From: DASSLY01 sp035689185
Lineage (GTDB): Bacteria > Actinomycetota > Actinomycetes > Actinomycetales > Dermatophilaceae
Assembly (NCBI GenBank): GCA_035689185.1
Contig: DASSLY010000085.1
Location: 1-36,258, forward strand
Length of the DNA stretch: 36,258 bases
Direction: 5' to 3'
Both the position numbers and the translations under genes were made by a program. The first letter of the stretch is position 1; each line of letters opens with the position of its first letter. This document shows, in pieces, positions 25,612 through 33,940 of the stretch. The notes below the pieces were generated by a model. The model did no database searches. It was not told the origin of the DNA and was given only the letters and a program-made list of their open reading frames with translations.

Positions 25612-27314
25612 TTGGCCTCCGCCTCCTCCAAGTGGACCGCTTCGATCCGTTCGGCCAGGCCCTCGTCCGCCTCATGGAACTCCAGCTTGCGGCGTTGGCT
25701 GGCCACCAGTCCTTCCGGCCGGAACCGCATCATCAGCACCAGGAGCAGGCCGAAGATGAGCAGCCGGTAGTCGGCGACGAACCGCAGCTTCTCGGGCAAC
25801 AGCTTGAGGATCGTGGCGCCGACCATCACGCCGGCAACGGTGCCCATGCCGCCCAGGACGATGGCGGCGAGCAGGAAGGCGGACTCGAGGAAGACGTACT
25901 GGTCCGGCGTCACCGACACGTCCTGGTGAGCCTTGATCGTGCCCGCGAGCCCCGCGAGGAAGGCTCCGCTGGCGAACGCGAACAGCTTCAGCCCGAAGAC
26001 GTTGACCCCCATCGCCTCGGCGGCCTTCTCGTCCTCGCGGATCGCGACCCAGCCGCGGCCGATCCGGCTGTTGTTGAGCCGGTTGAACACGGTGATGATC
26101 ACCGCGGCGACCACCAGCAGCAGGAAATAGTAGTTCGCGAACCGGCCCAGGGTGATGCCGAGCACCTCGTGCGGGTCGCCGAAGTTGAAGGAGCCGAACT
26201 GCAGCTCCGGGATGGCGGGCACGCCGTTGGGGCCGTTGGTCAGGTCCGGGCCGTTGGTCCCGTCCAGGTTGCCCACCGACAGCCGGAAGATCTCCCCGAA
26301 GGCGAGGGTGACGATGGCCAGGTAGTCACCGGACACCCGCAACGTCGGCGAGCCGATGATCAGGCCGAGCGTCGCGGAGAACAGGGCCCCGCACACCATG
26401 ACGACCAGGAACGGGGGTTTCCAGCTGAGGGTCGCGAAGGCCGACTCGGACAGCGTGGCGCCGACGTAGGCGCCGGCCCCGAGGAACGCGATGTAGCCGA
26501 GGTCCAACAGTCCGGCCAGCCCCACGACGATGTTCAGCCCGAGCGCGGTGGTCGCGAAGATCAGCACCTGGGTGGCGATGGACATGTTCGCGTCGGAGCC
26601 GTCCTGGGTGAACGGGAAGAGGAACGCCACGGCGAGCGCCCCGAGCATGAGCACCGGACGGTGCTTCTGGGCGACCAGCCCGAGCCAGACGAACCCTCCG
26701 GCCTTGGCCAGGCTCCAGACCAGCACCGCGGCGAACAGCACCGCGAGCACGAAGACCGCGCCGTCGTCCAGGTCCAGGACGTATGCGGCGCCGAACAGCA
26801 CGACGGCGAGGATCACGACGATGACGCCGATCTCCACCCACGAGGGCAGGCTCAGTCGCAGCAGCTCGTGACGGGGCGGCCCGGGCGGCAGGCTAGACGC
26901 CCCGGCCAACAGGGCGAGGCTCCCGGCGAATGACACCCAGCCGCCCGGGTCGACGTTGATCAGCCCCCCGGACTGGACGGCGATGATGGCGATCGCGATC
27001 ACCATGAAGACCACTGCCCCCAGGCCTAGGACCTGCAGGGCTGCGACAGCGTCCAGCCACTCGTGCAGCCGTCGCAGCGGACCGCGGACGCACAGCGCCA
27101 TGACGACCGCGAGCACAGCGACGACGATCATCATCACCTGGACAGCGCCGGGGTAGAAGTTGATCGACAGGTCGCCTAGCACGTCGTTGGTGTAGCTCCA
27201 CGACAGGAAGCAGCCGGTTGCGAGCAGGACGCTGCCGGCGATGGCGAGCGGCCATGCGAGGGTGGGGGACAGCGGGGAGCGGCGCTGCGGCGAGTCGGTC
27301 ATCGGCTGGCTCAT
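25608..27314 (-). CDS. livM: Branched-chain amino-acid ABC transporter permease LivM, N-terminally extended
   Basis: A 568-residue permease, much longer than the 300-420 residues usual for LivM. The C-terminal half (from about residue 245) is the standard permease domain: TTALGLNIVVGLAGLLDLGY, GSPTLRVSGDYLAIVTLAFGEI, GRGWVAIREDEKAAEAMGVN and ILGGMGTVAGVMVGA-like segments. The N-terminal 245 residues hold about seven further hydrophobic segments with no recognised catalytic motif. The ATG at 27314 overlaps the livH stop as ATGA, which fixes the start. Related extended LivM forms exist in actinobacteria; the purpose of the added membrane part is unknown. Confidence 0.92.
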   Translation of the reverse strand: MSQPMTDSPQRRSPLSPTLAWPLAIAGSVLLATGCFLSWSYTNDVLGDLSINFYPGAVQVMMIVVAVLAVVMALCVRGPLRRLHEWLDAVAALQVLGLGAVVFMVIAIAIIAVQSGGLINVDPGGWVSFAGSLALLAGASSLPPGPPRHELLRLSLPSWVEIGVIVVILAVVLFGAAYVLDLDDGAVFVLAVLFAAVLVWSLAKAGGFVWLGLVAQKHRPVLMLGALAVAFLFPFTQDGSDANMSIATQVLIFATTALGLNIVVGLAGLLDLGYIAFLGAGAYVGATLSESAFATLSWKPPFLVVMVCGALFSATLGLIIGSPTLRVSGDYLAIVTLAFGEIFRLSVGNLDGTNGPDLTNGPNGVPAIPELQFGSFNFGDPHEVLGITLGRFANYYFLLLVVAAVIITVFNRLNNSRIGRGWVAIREDEKAAEAMGVNVFGLKLFAFASGAFLAGLAGTIKAHQDVSVTPDQYVFLESAFLLAAIVLGGMGTVAGVMVGATILKLLPEKLRFVADYRLLIFGLLLVLMMRFRPEGLVASQRRKLEFHEADEGLAERIEAVHLEEAEAK

Positions 27315-28234
27315 GCCCGGTCCACCACCCTGGCGCCGAGCAGCCCCTGTGGCCGGAACACGAGCACGATGATCAGCAGGGCGAAGGCCCAGACGTCCTT
27401 CCACGCCGAGCCGCCGAACTGGCCCGGGATGAACTGCGTCGCCATGGACTCCACGACGCCCAGGACCAGGCCCCCGAGCACCGCTCCGGCGATGTTGCCG
27501 ATGCCGCCGAGCACCGCGGCGGTGAAGGCCTTGAGGCCGGCCAGGAAACCGATGCGGAAGTCGATGTTGGAGTTCTGCAGGCCCTGTGCGACGCCCGCGA
27601 CGGCCGCGAGGACGGCGCCGAGCACGAACGCGATCACGATGATGAAGTCGACGTTGATGCCCATCAGCCGCGCCGTGTCGGGGTCCTGCGAGACGGCCTG
27701 CATGCCGCGTCCGAGCTTGGTCCGGTTGACGAAGAACCAGAGGACGGCGGCCGAGACGAGCAGCGCCGCGACGGTGAAGATGGCCGCTCGCTGGATGGTC
27801 AGACCGCCGAAGGTGAGGGCGGAGCCGGTGACCACGTCGATGTCGGGGAACGGCAGCTTGCTCTTGGCGCCCGGGTAGAACAGCCGGACGGCCTCCTGCA
27901 GGAACACCGAGATCCCGATCGCGGTGATCAGCGGCGCGAGCCGGGGCGCGTGGCGGAGCGGGCGGTAGGCGACCCGCTCCATGACGACGGCCACGGTGAC
28001 CGACGCGGCGATGGCGCCGACGAGCATGACCGGTAGGACCCACAGGCCGGACTGCCCCTTGAACAGGACGGTCCAGGTGGCCAGGGCGCCGAACGCGCCG
28101 ATCATGAACACCTCGCCGTGGGCGAAGTTGATCAGCTGGACGATGCCGTACACGACGGTGTAGCCCACCGCGATCAGCGCATAGAGCGACCCCAACGACA
28201 GGCCGTTCGCCAGCTGCTGCAGAAACTCGGTCAT
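27311..28234 (-). CDS. livH: Branched-chain amino-acid ABC transporter permease LivH
   Basis: A 307-residue inner-membrane permease with about eight hydrophobic segments. The start FLQQLANGLSLGSLYALIAVG, then YGIVQLINFAHGEVFM, MQAVSQDPDTARLMGINVD and AVLGGIGNIAGAVLGGL are strongly conserved in LivH. ATG at 28234 matches the family N terminus; its best purine-rich site (GAGAGG) is somewhat far, 14 bases away. A GTG at 28249 would add five residues. It lies 107 bases downstream of livK, and two hairpins occupy the gap. Confidence 0.94.
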   Translation of the reverse strand: MTEFLQQLANGLSLGSLYALIAVGYTVVYGIVQLINFAHGEVFMIGAFGALATWTVLFKGQSGLWVLPVMLVGAIAASVTVAVVMERVAYRPLRHAPRLAPLITAIGISVFLQEAVRLFYPGAKSKLPFPDIDVVTGSALTFGGLTIQRAAIFTVAALLVSAAVLWFFVNRTKLGRGMQAVSQDPDTARLMGINVDFIIVIAFVLGAVLAAVAGVAQGLQNSNIDFRIGFLAGLKAFTAAVLGGIGNIAGAVLGGLVLGVVESMATQFIPGQFGGSAWKDVWAFALLIIVLVFRPQGLLGARVVDRA

Positions 28235-28297
28235 CGCTGCACAGGCCACCTCTCGAGCTCAGGGTCACGTCGGGGGAGCGACGTCGTTGGAGGTGCT

Positions 28298-28326
28298 CGG
28301 GAGGGGCGGCACCGCCGCCCCTCCCG
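28298..28326 (-). terminator. Strong hairpin between livK and livH
   Basis: A 13-bp perfect stem (28298-28310 with 28314-28326) closed by a 3-base loop ACC, almost all G-C. It follows the livK stop by 15 bases. There is no U tract on the minus strand, so partial termination or protection of the livK 3' end is more likely than a full stop, because livH has no obvious promoter of its own. Confidence 0.6.
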
Positions 28327-28327
28327 A

Positions 28328-28341
28328 CTGGGTCGACCCAG
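28328..28341. other. 14-bp perfect palindrome directly after livK
   Basis: CTGGGTCGACCCAG abuts the livK stop codon (28342-28344). It could add a second small stem to the adjacent hairpin or act as a protein-binding site. Confidence 0.4.
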
Positions 28342-29562
28342 TTAGCTGCTCATGTTCTCCGTCTTGACAGAGACCCACTTGCCGCCGTCCACCTTGTAGC
28401 CGGTGATGACCCGGGCCAGCGTGTCGCCGAACTCGTCGAAGCCGACCTTGCCGGTGACGCCGTCGAAGGACACCTTGCCGACCGCGTCGATGGTCGCCTG
28501 GCGAGCGCTCTTGGCGTCGGCGGCGTCCTTCAGCGAGACCTTCAGGCCGTTGATGATCGCGTTCGCCGCGTCATAGGAGTACCCGCCATAGGCCGCTGAG
28601 GGCTCGGCGTAGCCGGCCGCGGAGTAGTCGGCCAGGAACTTCTTGCCGACCTCGGTGCTGTCGGTCGGCGCGCCCACGGACGTCGCCAGGTCACCGTCGG
28701 ACCCCGACCCGGCCAGCTCGATGTACTTCGGGTCGAAGATGCCGTCCCCGCCCATCAGCGGCACAGCCAGGCCGCCGGCCTTCATCTGCTTGGACAGCGG
28801 TCCGGCCTGCGGGTACTCCCCGCCGTAGAACACGGCCTTCGGCTTGGACGGTGCGACCTTGGAGACCACCGGGCCGAAGTTGCCCTCGTCCGGGTTGATC
28901 GTCTCCGCCGCGACGATGGTGCCGCCACCCTTCTTGAAGGCGTCGGTGAAGTACTTCACCAGCCCCTGGCCGTAGGTCTTCTTGTCGTGGATCGTGGCGA
29001 CCTGCTTGATCCCCGTGTCCAGCAGGAACTTCGCCGCGAACGCGCCCTGGACGATGTCGGTGGTGCACGTCCGGAAGAAGGACTTGTAGGGCCGGCTGTC
29101 CAGCGACGCACCCCGCGTCAGGGTGGGTCCTGTGTTGGCCGGCGAGATCTGGGTGATCTTGGCGGCTGCGAACACCGGCTGGGTCTGCTGGCTGACGCTG
29201 GAGTTGAGGTTGCCGACGACGGCGACCACCTGGTCGTCCGCGGCCAGCTTGGTCGCGCCGTTCTTGCCGACGTCGGCCTTGGCCTCGTCGTCGACCGGGG
29301 AGACCTGCAGCGTCCAGCCGGGGATGGCGTTGCTCTCATTGGCCTGCTTCACCGCCAGCTCGACCGAGTGCTGGATGCCCTTGCCAAGGGCGGACAGGTC
29401 GCCCGACAGCGGGGCGATCACGCCGATCTTGGCGACCTTCTTGCTCGACCCGCCGCTCGCGTTGCCTCCGGCCGTGTCGCCCCCTCGTGAGCCACATGCT
29501 GAGAGCGCGAGTGAGGCAGCGATCAGGATCGCTCCCACTCGAACCACGGAACGCTGGTGCAC
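28342..29562 (-). CDS. livK: Branched-chain amino-acid ABC transporter substrate-binding lipoprotein
   Basis: A 406-residue periplasmic-binding-type protein of the Peripla_BP_6 family. The N terminus has a signal peptide with lipobox LSAC (lipidated Cys 23) and a Gly/Ser/Asn linker. The mature protein begins KIGVIAPLSGDLSALGKGIQ, and VVAVVGNLNSSVSQQTQPVF and SYDAANAIINGL match the family. It captures the substrate outside the membrane for LivHM. The GTG at 29562 has a perfect AGGAGG 4 bases upstream, so high expression is expected. It is the first gene of the operon. Leu/Ile/Val specificity is inferred from context; related proteins bind amides, urea or aromatic compounds. Confidence 0.93.
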   Translation of the reverse strand: MHQRSVVRVGAILIAASLALSACGSRGGDTAGGNASGGSSKKVAKIGVIAPLSGDLSALGKGIQHSVELAVKQANESNAIPGWTLQVSPVDDEAKADVGKNGATKLAADDQVVAVVGNLNSSVSQQTQPVFAAAKITQISPANTGPTLTRGASLDSRPYKSFFRTCTTDIVQGAFAAKFLLDTGIKQVATIHDKKTYGQGLVKYFTDAFKKGGGTIVAAETINPDEGNFGPVVSKVAPSKPKAVFYGGEYPQAGPLSKQMKAGGLAVPLMGGDGIFDPKYIELAGSGSDGDLATSVGAPTDSTEVGKKFLADYSAAGYAEPSAAYGGYSYDAANAIINGLKVSLKDAADAKSARQATIDAVGKVSFDGVTGKVGFDEFGDTLARVITGYKVDGGKWVSVKTENMSS

Positions 29563-29806
29563 GCTTCCTCCTGGTGATTACTGTCTGCCCCGACCGGCTG
29601 GGCCGGACCGCCCGCGAACATCCGCGGATGAAACGCACAGTAGACCGCAGAACCTGCGCACGACAGCAGCCCGAGCGTGTTGCGACGAGTTGTTACCGGG
29701 GTGAAACACCGCCTCCTTTCGTTTTTTTCGCTGGTCAGGCCGCGGTCGGGTGCGAACCGGACGCAACCGGACGTCGTCCGGCGCGACCGCGGCACACCGG
29801 CGCGGC

Positions 29807-29829
29807 CTGTCACCGGCGGTGCCTAGGCT
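29807..29829 (+). promoter_or_regulatory. Damage-type (PafBC / RecA-NDp-like) promoter of uvrC
   Basis: CTGTCACCG (29807-29815), 8 bases, TAGGCT (29824-29829). The spacing is the same as at uvrA and uvrB, although only CTGTC is conserved in the upstream half. The GTG start follows 7 bases later. Confidence 0.6.
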
Positions 29830-29836
29830 GGGAAGC

Positions 29837-31963
29837 GTGACAGGCTCGTTGTCGTCGGCACCCGGGCGTCCGTCATACCGCCCGCGGCCGGGAGAGATAC
29901 CGGTGGACCCCGGCGTGTACCGGTTCCGGGATGTCAACGGCCGGGTCATCTACGTCGGCAAGGCGAAGTCGCTGCGGGCCCGGCTGTCCTCCTACTTCCA
30001 GGACACCGCGGCCCTGCACCCGCGGACCCGGACCATGGTGGCCACCGGCGTCAGCGTGGAGTGGACGGTGGTCGCCAACGAGGTCGAGGCGCTGCAACTG
30101 GAGTACTCCTGGATCAAGGAGTTCGACCCGCGGTTCAACGTGAAGTACCGAGACGACAAGTCCTACCCCTACCTGGCGGTGACCTTCGGTGAGGAGTATC
30201 CCCGCGCGCAGGTGATGCGCGGCGCCAGGCGGAAGGGCACCCGCTACTTCGGCCCGTACGCGCACGCCTGGGCCATCCGGGAGACCTTGGACCAGCTGCT
30301 TCGCGTGTTCCCGATGCGCACCTGCAGCAGCGGCGTGTTCCGCCGGGCCGGGCAGGTGGGCCGGCCGTGCCTGCTCGGCTACATCGACAAGTGCTCGGCG
30401 CCCTGCGTCGGGCGGGTCACCCAGGAGGAGCACCGGGCGATCGCGCTCGACTTCGCCGACTTCATGGCCGGCAACACCACCAAGTTCGTGCGCAGGCTGG
30501 AACGGCAGATGAAGCAGGCCGCGAGCGAGCTCGACTACGAGCGCGCGGCCCGGCTGCGGGACGACCTGGGCGCGTTGCACCGCGCGCTCGAGCGGTCGGC
30601 CATGGTGTTGCCGGACGGCACCGACGCGGACGTGTTCGGCCTGGCCGACGACGAGCTGGAAGCCGCGGTGCAGGTCTTCCACGTGCGTGGCGGCCGGGTC
30701 CGTGGCCAGCATGGCTGGGTGGTGGAGAAGGAGGAGGAGTCCGTTCCGGAGCTCGTCGGTCACCTGCTCCAGCAGGTGTATGGCGCCGAGTCACCCGAGG
30801 GGGTGCCTCGGGAGGTGCTCGTCCCCGTCCTGCCGGCCGAGCCGGAGGCGATGGGGGAATGGCTGACCGGACTGCGGGGCGCCAACGTGGACCTGCGGGT
30901 GCCCCAGCGGGGCGACAAGCGGGCGCTCATGGACACGGTGCGCCGCAACGCCGACCAGTCCCTGGCCCGGCACAAGGTGGCCCGGGCCGGCGACCTCACC
31001 GCCCGCGGCCAGGCGATCCAGGAGCTGCAGGACCGCCTGGACCTGGTCGAGGCCCCGTTGCGGATCGAGTGCTACGACGTGTCGCACGTCCAGGGGACCA
31101 ACGTGGTCGCCTCGATGGTGGTGTTCGAGGACGGGGTGGCGCGTAAGTCCGAGTACCGCCGGTTCATCGTCCGTGGCCCGCAAGACTCGCACGGCGCCGG
31201 CGAGGTCCGCGTGGACGACACCGCGGCGATGCAGGAGGTCCTGACCCGGCGGTTCCGCCGGTACCTGGACGAGCGCAGCGAGGCCAGCGACATCGAGATC
31301 AGCGCCGACGTGGCGGGCGGCACCGAGGACACGGAGGACACCTACGGCCCCGATGGCCGGGACGGCGCGGAGGACAGGGACGGCGCCGAGGACACCGAGG
31401 GCCCCAGCGGCCCGGACGGAGTCGCCGCGGCGATGAGCCGGATCGACCCGGACACCGGCCGCCCCCGCAAGTTCTCCTACCCCCCCAACCTGCTCGTGGT
31501 GGACGGCGGCCAGCCGCAGGTGAAGGCCGCCGCGGCGGCGCTGGCCGAGCTGGGGATCGACGAGGTGGCCGTCGTCGGGCTGGCCAAGCGGCTGGAAGAG
31601 GTGTGGCTGCCGGGCAAGGACTTCCCGGTGATCCTGCCGCGGACCAGCGAAGGGCTGTACCTGCTGCAACGCGTGCGGGACGAAGCGCACCGGTTCGCGG
31701 TGACGTTCCACCGCCAGCGGCGGAGCAAGGCGATGACGGCGAGCCAGCTCGACGGCATACCGGGCCTCGGTGCCGCCCGGCGCGCGGCGCTGCTGAGGCA
31801 GTTCGGCTCGGTGAAGCGGCTCCGCGCGGCCCAGCCGGAGGAGATCCGTCAGGTTCCCGGCATCGGGGCGGCGCTGGCCGCGACGATCGCCCGCACCCTG
31901 GCCGAGCAGGCCGGCTCGCACGAGCCGGCGGTCAACGTGACCACGGGTGAGGTGCTGGAGTGA
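29837..31963 (+). CDS. uvrC: Excinuclease ABC subunit C
   Basis: A 708-residue nuclease that cuts on both sides of a lesion in complex with UvrB. The N-terminal GIY-YIG domain shows DPGVYRFRD .. VIYVGKAKSLRARLSSYF (3' incision). The UVR domain is about 224-243 (ASELDYERAARLRDDL). The RNase H-like nuclease (5' incision) has ECYDVSHVQGTNVVAS near 413 and LLVVDGGQPQVKAA. The C terminus has tandem helix-hairpin-helix motifs (LDGIPGLGAARRAALL, IRQVPGIGAALA). A 40-residue acidic, repetitive insertion lies at about 492-532. GTG at 29837 is set by the promoter directly upstream and by family length. The stop overlaps rapZ as GTGA. Confidence 0.96.
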   Translation: MTGSLSSAPGRPSYRPRPGEIPVDPGVYRFRDVNGRVIYVGKAKSLRARLSSYFQDTAALHPRTRTMVATGVSVEWTVVANEVEALQLEYSWIKEFDPRFNVKYRDDKSYPYLAVTFGEEYPRAQVMRGARRKGTRYFGPYAHAWAIRETLDQLLRVFPMRTCSSGVFRRAGQVGRPCLLGYIDKCSAPCVGRVTQEEHRAIALDFADFMAGNTTKFVRRLERQMKQAASELDYERAARLRDDLGALHRALERSAMVLPDGTDADVFGLADDELEAAVQVFHVRGGRVRGQHGWVVEKEEESVPELVGHLLQQVYGAESPEGVPREVLVPVLPAEPEAMGEWLTGLRGANVDLRVPQRGDKRALMDTVRRNADQSLARHKVARAGDLTARGQAIQELQDRLDLVEAPLRIECYDVSHVQGTNVVASMVVFEDGVARKSEYRRFIVRGPQDSHGAGEVRVDDTAAMQEVLTRRFRRYLDERSEASDIEISADVAGGTEDTEDTYGPDGRDGAEDRDGAEDTEGPSGPDGVAAAMSRIDPDTGRPRKFSYPPNLLVVDGGQPQVKAAAAALAELGIDEVAVVGLAKRLEEVWLPGKDFPVILPRTSEGLYLLQRVRDEAHRFAVTFHRQRRSKAMTASQLDGIPGLGAARRAALLRQFGSVKRLRAAQPEEIRQVPGIGAALAATIARTLAEQAGSHEPAVNVTTGEVLE

Positions 31964-32850
31964 CCGAAGTCGCGCGCCAAGAGCATGTCCACAAGGACGT
32001 CGTGATCCTGACCGGGATGAGCGGGGCGGGGCGCAGCACAGCCGCCAACGTGCTGGAGGACCTCGGCTGGTATGTCGTGGACAACCTGCCGCCGCAGATG
32101 CTGCCGCAGCTGGCCGAGCTGGCCCTGGAGAGCAAGGCCCTCGACAAGCTCGCCGCGGTGATGGACGTGCGCGGGCTCACCTTCTTCCCGGCGCTGCGGG
32201 AAGGGTTGGAGGCGATGCGGCAGCGGGGCTGGGCCCCCCGGGTGGTCTATATGGACAGCACCGACGAGGCCCTGGTGCGCCGGTTCGAGAGCGTTCGGCG
32301 GCCGCACCCGCTGCAGGGGCAGGGCCGGCTGCTGGACGCCATCGTCGCCGAGCGGACCCGGCTGGGTGACCTGCGATCCGAGGCGGACGTGCTCATCGAC
32401 ACCTCCGGCCTCAACGTGCACCAGCTGTCGGCGAAGGTGTCCCAGCTGTTCGCCGACCACGGTGAGCGTGCCCCCCGGCTCAGGATCGCGGTGATGTCGT
32501 TCGGCTTCAAGTACGGCATCCCGCTGGACGCCGACCTGGTCTTCGACCTGCGGTTCCTGCCCAATCCGTTCTGGAACCCGGCGCTTCGGCCGTTGACCGG
32601 ACAGGACCCCGCGGTGAGTGACTTCGTGCTCCGGCAGGAGGGTGCGGCGGACTTCCTGTCACGGGTGCAGTCGTTGATGGAGCCCATGGTCGACGGCTAC
32701 CAGCGGGAGGGCCGCCGGTACGTCACGCTGGCGGTTGGCTGCACCGGCGGCAAGCACCGGTCAGTGGCCATCGCGCGCGAGCTGGCCACCCGGCTGCAGG
32801 GGGACGGTGTCGGCACCATCCTGGTCCATCGCGACTTGGGGCGGGAGTGA
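31960..32850 (+). CDS. rapZ: RNase adapter RapZ / YvcJ family nucleotide-binding protein
   Basis: A 296-residue protein. The P-loop is TGMSGAGRSTAANVLEDLGW, with Arg in place of the usual Walker A Lys, a variant I know from actinobacterial members. It is followed by VVDNLPPQMLP. The C-terminal domain shows VMSFGFKYGIP, DLRFLPNPFW and VGCTGGKHRSVAIARELA. In E. coli RapZ is an RNA-binding adapter sensing glucosamine-6-phosphate, and in Bacillus YvcJ hydrolyses nucleotides; the actinobacterial role is less clear. The start GTG overlaps the uvrC stop, and its stop overlaps yvcK, so uvrC-rapZ-yvcK form one translationally coupled unit. Confidence 0.93.
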   Translation: MTEVARQEHVHKDVVILTGMSGAGRSTAANVLEDLGWYVVDNLPPQMLPQLAELALESKALDKLAAVMDVRGLTFFPALREGLEAMRQRGWAPRVVYMDSTDEALVRRFESVRRPHPLQGQGRLLDAIVAERTRLGDLRSEADVLIDTSGLNVHQLSAKVSQLFADHGERAPRLRIAVMSFGFKYGIPLDADLVFDLRFLPNPFWNPALRPLTGQDPAVSDFVLRQEGAADFLSRVQSLMEPMVDGYQREGRRYVTLAVGCTGGKHRSVAIARELATRLQGDGVGTILVHRDLGRE

Positions 32851-33788
32851 GCGCGCGCCCCGCCGTGGTCTCGCTCGGTGGCGGCCACGGGCTAGCAGCG
32901 TCGCTGGCGGCCCTGCGGCTGGTCACGGACAAGATCACCGCCGTGGTGACGGTGGCCGACGACGGCGGGTCCAGCGGCCGGCTGCGCGAGGAGTTCGACG
33001 TGCTGCCGCCGGGAGACCTGCGGATGGCGCTGGCCGCGCTGTGCGACGACACCGAGTGGGGCCACCAGTGGCGCGACGTGCTGCAGCACCGGTTCGCCGG
33101 CACCGGGCCGCTCGCCGGGCACTCGCTGGGAAACCTGCTCATCGTCTCGCTGTGGGACCTGCTCGGGGACGCCGTCGGCGGCCTGGACCTGGTGGGTCGG
33201 CTGCTCGGCGCGCGGGGCCGGGTGCTGCCGATGGCCGCGGTGCCGCTCACCATCGCGGCCAGTGTCGTGGGCGGCGACCCGGACCGGCCGGACGAGGTGG
33301 TCGACGTCCGGGGTCAGGTGGCGGTGGCGACCACGCCGGGGCGGGTGCTCGGAGTCCGGCTCACCCCGGCGCAGCCGCCCGCGTGCGCCGAGGCGGTGCA
33401 GGCGGTGCGCGAGGCCGACTGGGTCGTCCTCGGGCCCGGGTCCTGGTTCACCTCGGTGATGCCGCACCTGCTGGTGCCGGCCCTGCGTGCGGCGCTGCTG
33501 TCCACCAAGGCCCGGCGCATCCTCACGCTCAACCTGCTCATGCACACCAGCGAGACCGCCGGCTTCTCCGCGGAGAACCACATCGAAGTGCTGGCCGCGC
33601 ACGCCCCCAAGCTGCGCATCGACGTGGTACTCGCCGACCCCAGCGTCGTCGAGGACGAGGCGCTGCTGGCCCGGGTCGCCGATGCGGTCGGGGCCGAACT
33701 CGTGGTGGCACCGGTGGCCGCGCCGGGCCGGCCGGGCAACCACGACCCGCTGCGGCTGGCCGCGGCCTACCACGACATCATCGGCTGA
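32847..33788 (+). CDS. yvcK: YvcK/CofD-like UDP-GlcNAc-binding protein (GlmR type)
   Basis: A 313-residue protein. VVSLGGGHGLAASLAALRL is the glycine-rich nucleotide-sugar-binding start. VVTVADDGGSSGRLREEFDVLPPGDLRMAL is the family's signature, SLGNLLIVSLW follows, and LGPGSWFTSVMPHLLVPALRAAL comes later. In Firmicutes YvcK/GlmR binds UDP-GlcNAc and adjusts peptidoglycan precursor supply; the mycobacterial homologue CuvA acts in cell-wall synthesis. GTG at 32847 overlaps the rapZ stop. The rapZ-yvcK-whiA neighbourhood is widely conserved in Gram-positive bacteria. Confidence 0.93.
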   Translation: MSARPAVVSLGGGHGLAASLAALRLVTDKITAVVTVADDGGSSGRLREEFDVLPPGDLRMALAALCDDTEWGHQWRDVLQHRFAGTGPLAGHSLGNLLIVSLWDLLGDAVGGLDLVGRLLGARGRVLPMAAVPLTIAASVVGGDPDRPDEVVDVRGQVAVATTPGRVLGVRLTPAQPPACAEAVQAVREADWVVLGPGSWFTSVMPHLLVPALRAALLSTKARRILTLNLLMHTSETAGFSAENHIEVLAAHAPKLRIDVVLADPSVVEDEALLARVADAVGAELVVAPVAAPGRPGNHDPLRLAAAYHDIIG

Positions 33789-33827
33789 CCGGGTGGCAGA
33801 CTCGGTGACACGAGCCCCGCGCCGAGG

Positions 33828-33895
33828 CGTGCTGCCCGATTCCGCACGGTTCGGCGTCGCTTGCGTCGGCGAACCGTCCGGTTCCGGGCAGCACG
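33828..33895. terminator. Two-tier hairpin between yvcK and whiA
   Basis: CGTGCTGCCCG (33828-33838) pairs with CGGGCAGCACG (33885-33895), and ACGGTTCG (33846-33853) pairs with CGAACCGT (33870-33877). The stems are separated by a symmetrical 7/7 internal loop, and the apical loop is 16 bases. It starts 39 bases after the yvcK stop. No U tract follows. It could be a terminator for the uvrC operon or a structured RNA element. Confidence 0.55.
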
Positions 33896-33927
33896 ACAGG
33901 GACGGACTGGCCACGCGGGGGCAGTGG

Positions 33928-33933
33928 CAGGAT
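33928..33933 (+). promoter_or_regulatory. -10-like box CAGGAT of whiA, leaderless arrangement
   Basis: CAGGAT ends 7 bases before the ATG at 33941 and no Shine-Dalgarno sequence is present. No clear -35 box. It is a weaker match than the other -10 boxes listed. Confidence 0.4.
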
Positions 33934-33940
33934 GGCCCGC

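Noticed and set aside
29637..29665. CTGTCG ahead of TACTGT on the minus strand as a damage-type promoter for livK
   Set aside because: The distance from CTGTC to the -10-like box is several bases longer than the fixed spacing at the three uvr genes.
29578..29709. 43-codon minus-strand frame upstream of livK, behind AGGAGG, as a leader peptide
   Set aside because: The AGGAGG is only 2 bases from the GTG, too close for normal initiation, and the peptide has no run of Leu, Ile or Val codons expected of an attenuation leader.
29721..29729. T-run (CGTTTTTTTCG region) as an intrinsic terminator in the livK-uvrC gap
   Set aside because: Only a 4-bp GGTG/CACC stem lies upstream, with 11 bases in between, too weak for an intrinsic terminator. 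Both flanking genes point away from the gap.
31960..32850. RapZ Walker A Lys-to-Arg change as loss of function
   Set aside because: GAGRST in this place is common in actinobacterial members of the family, so it is a lineage feature rather than a defect.
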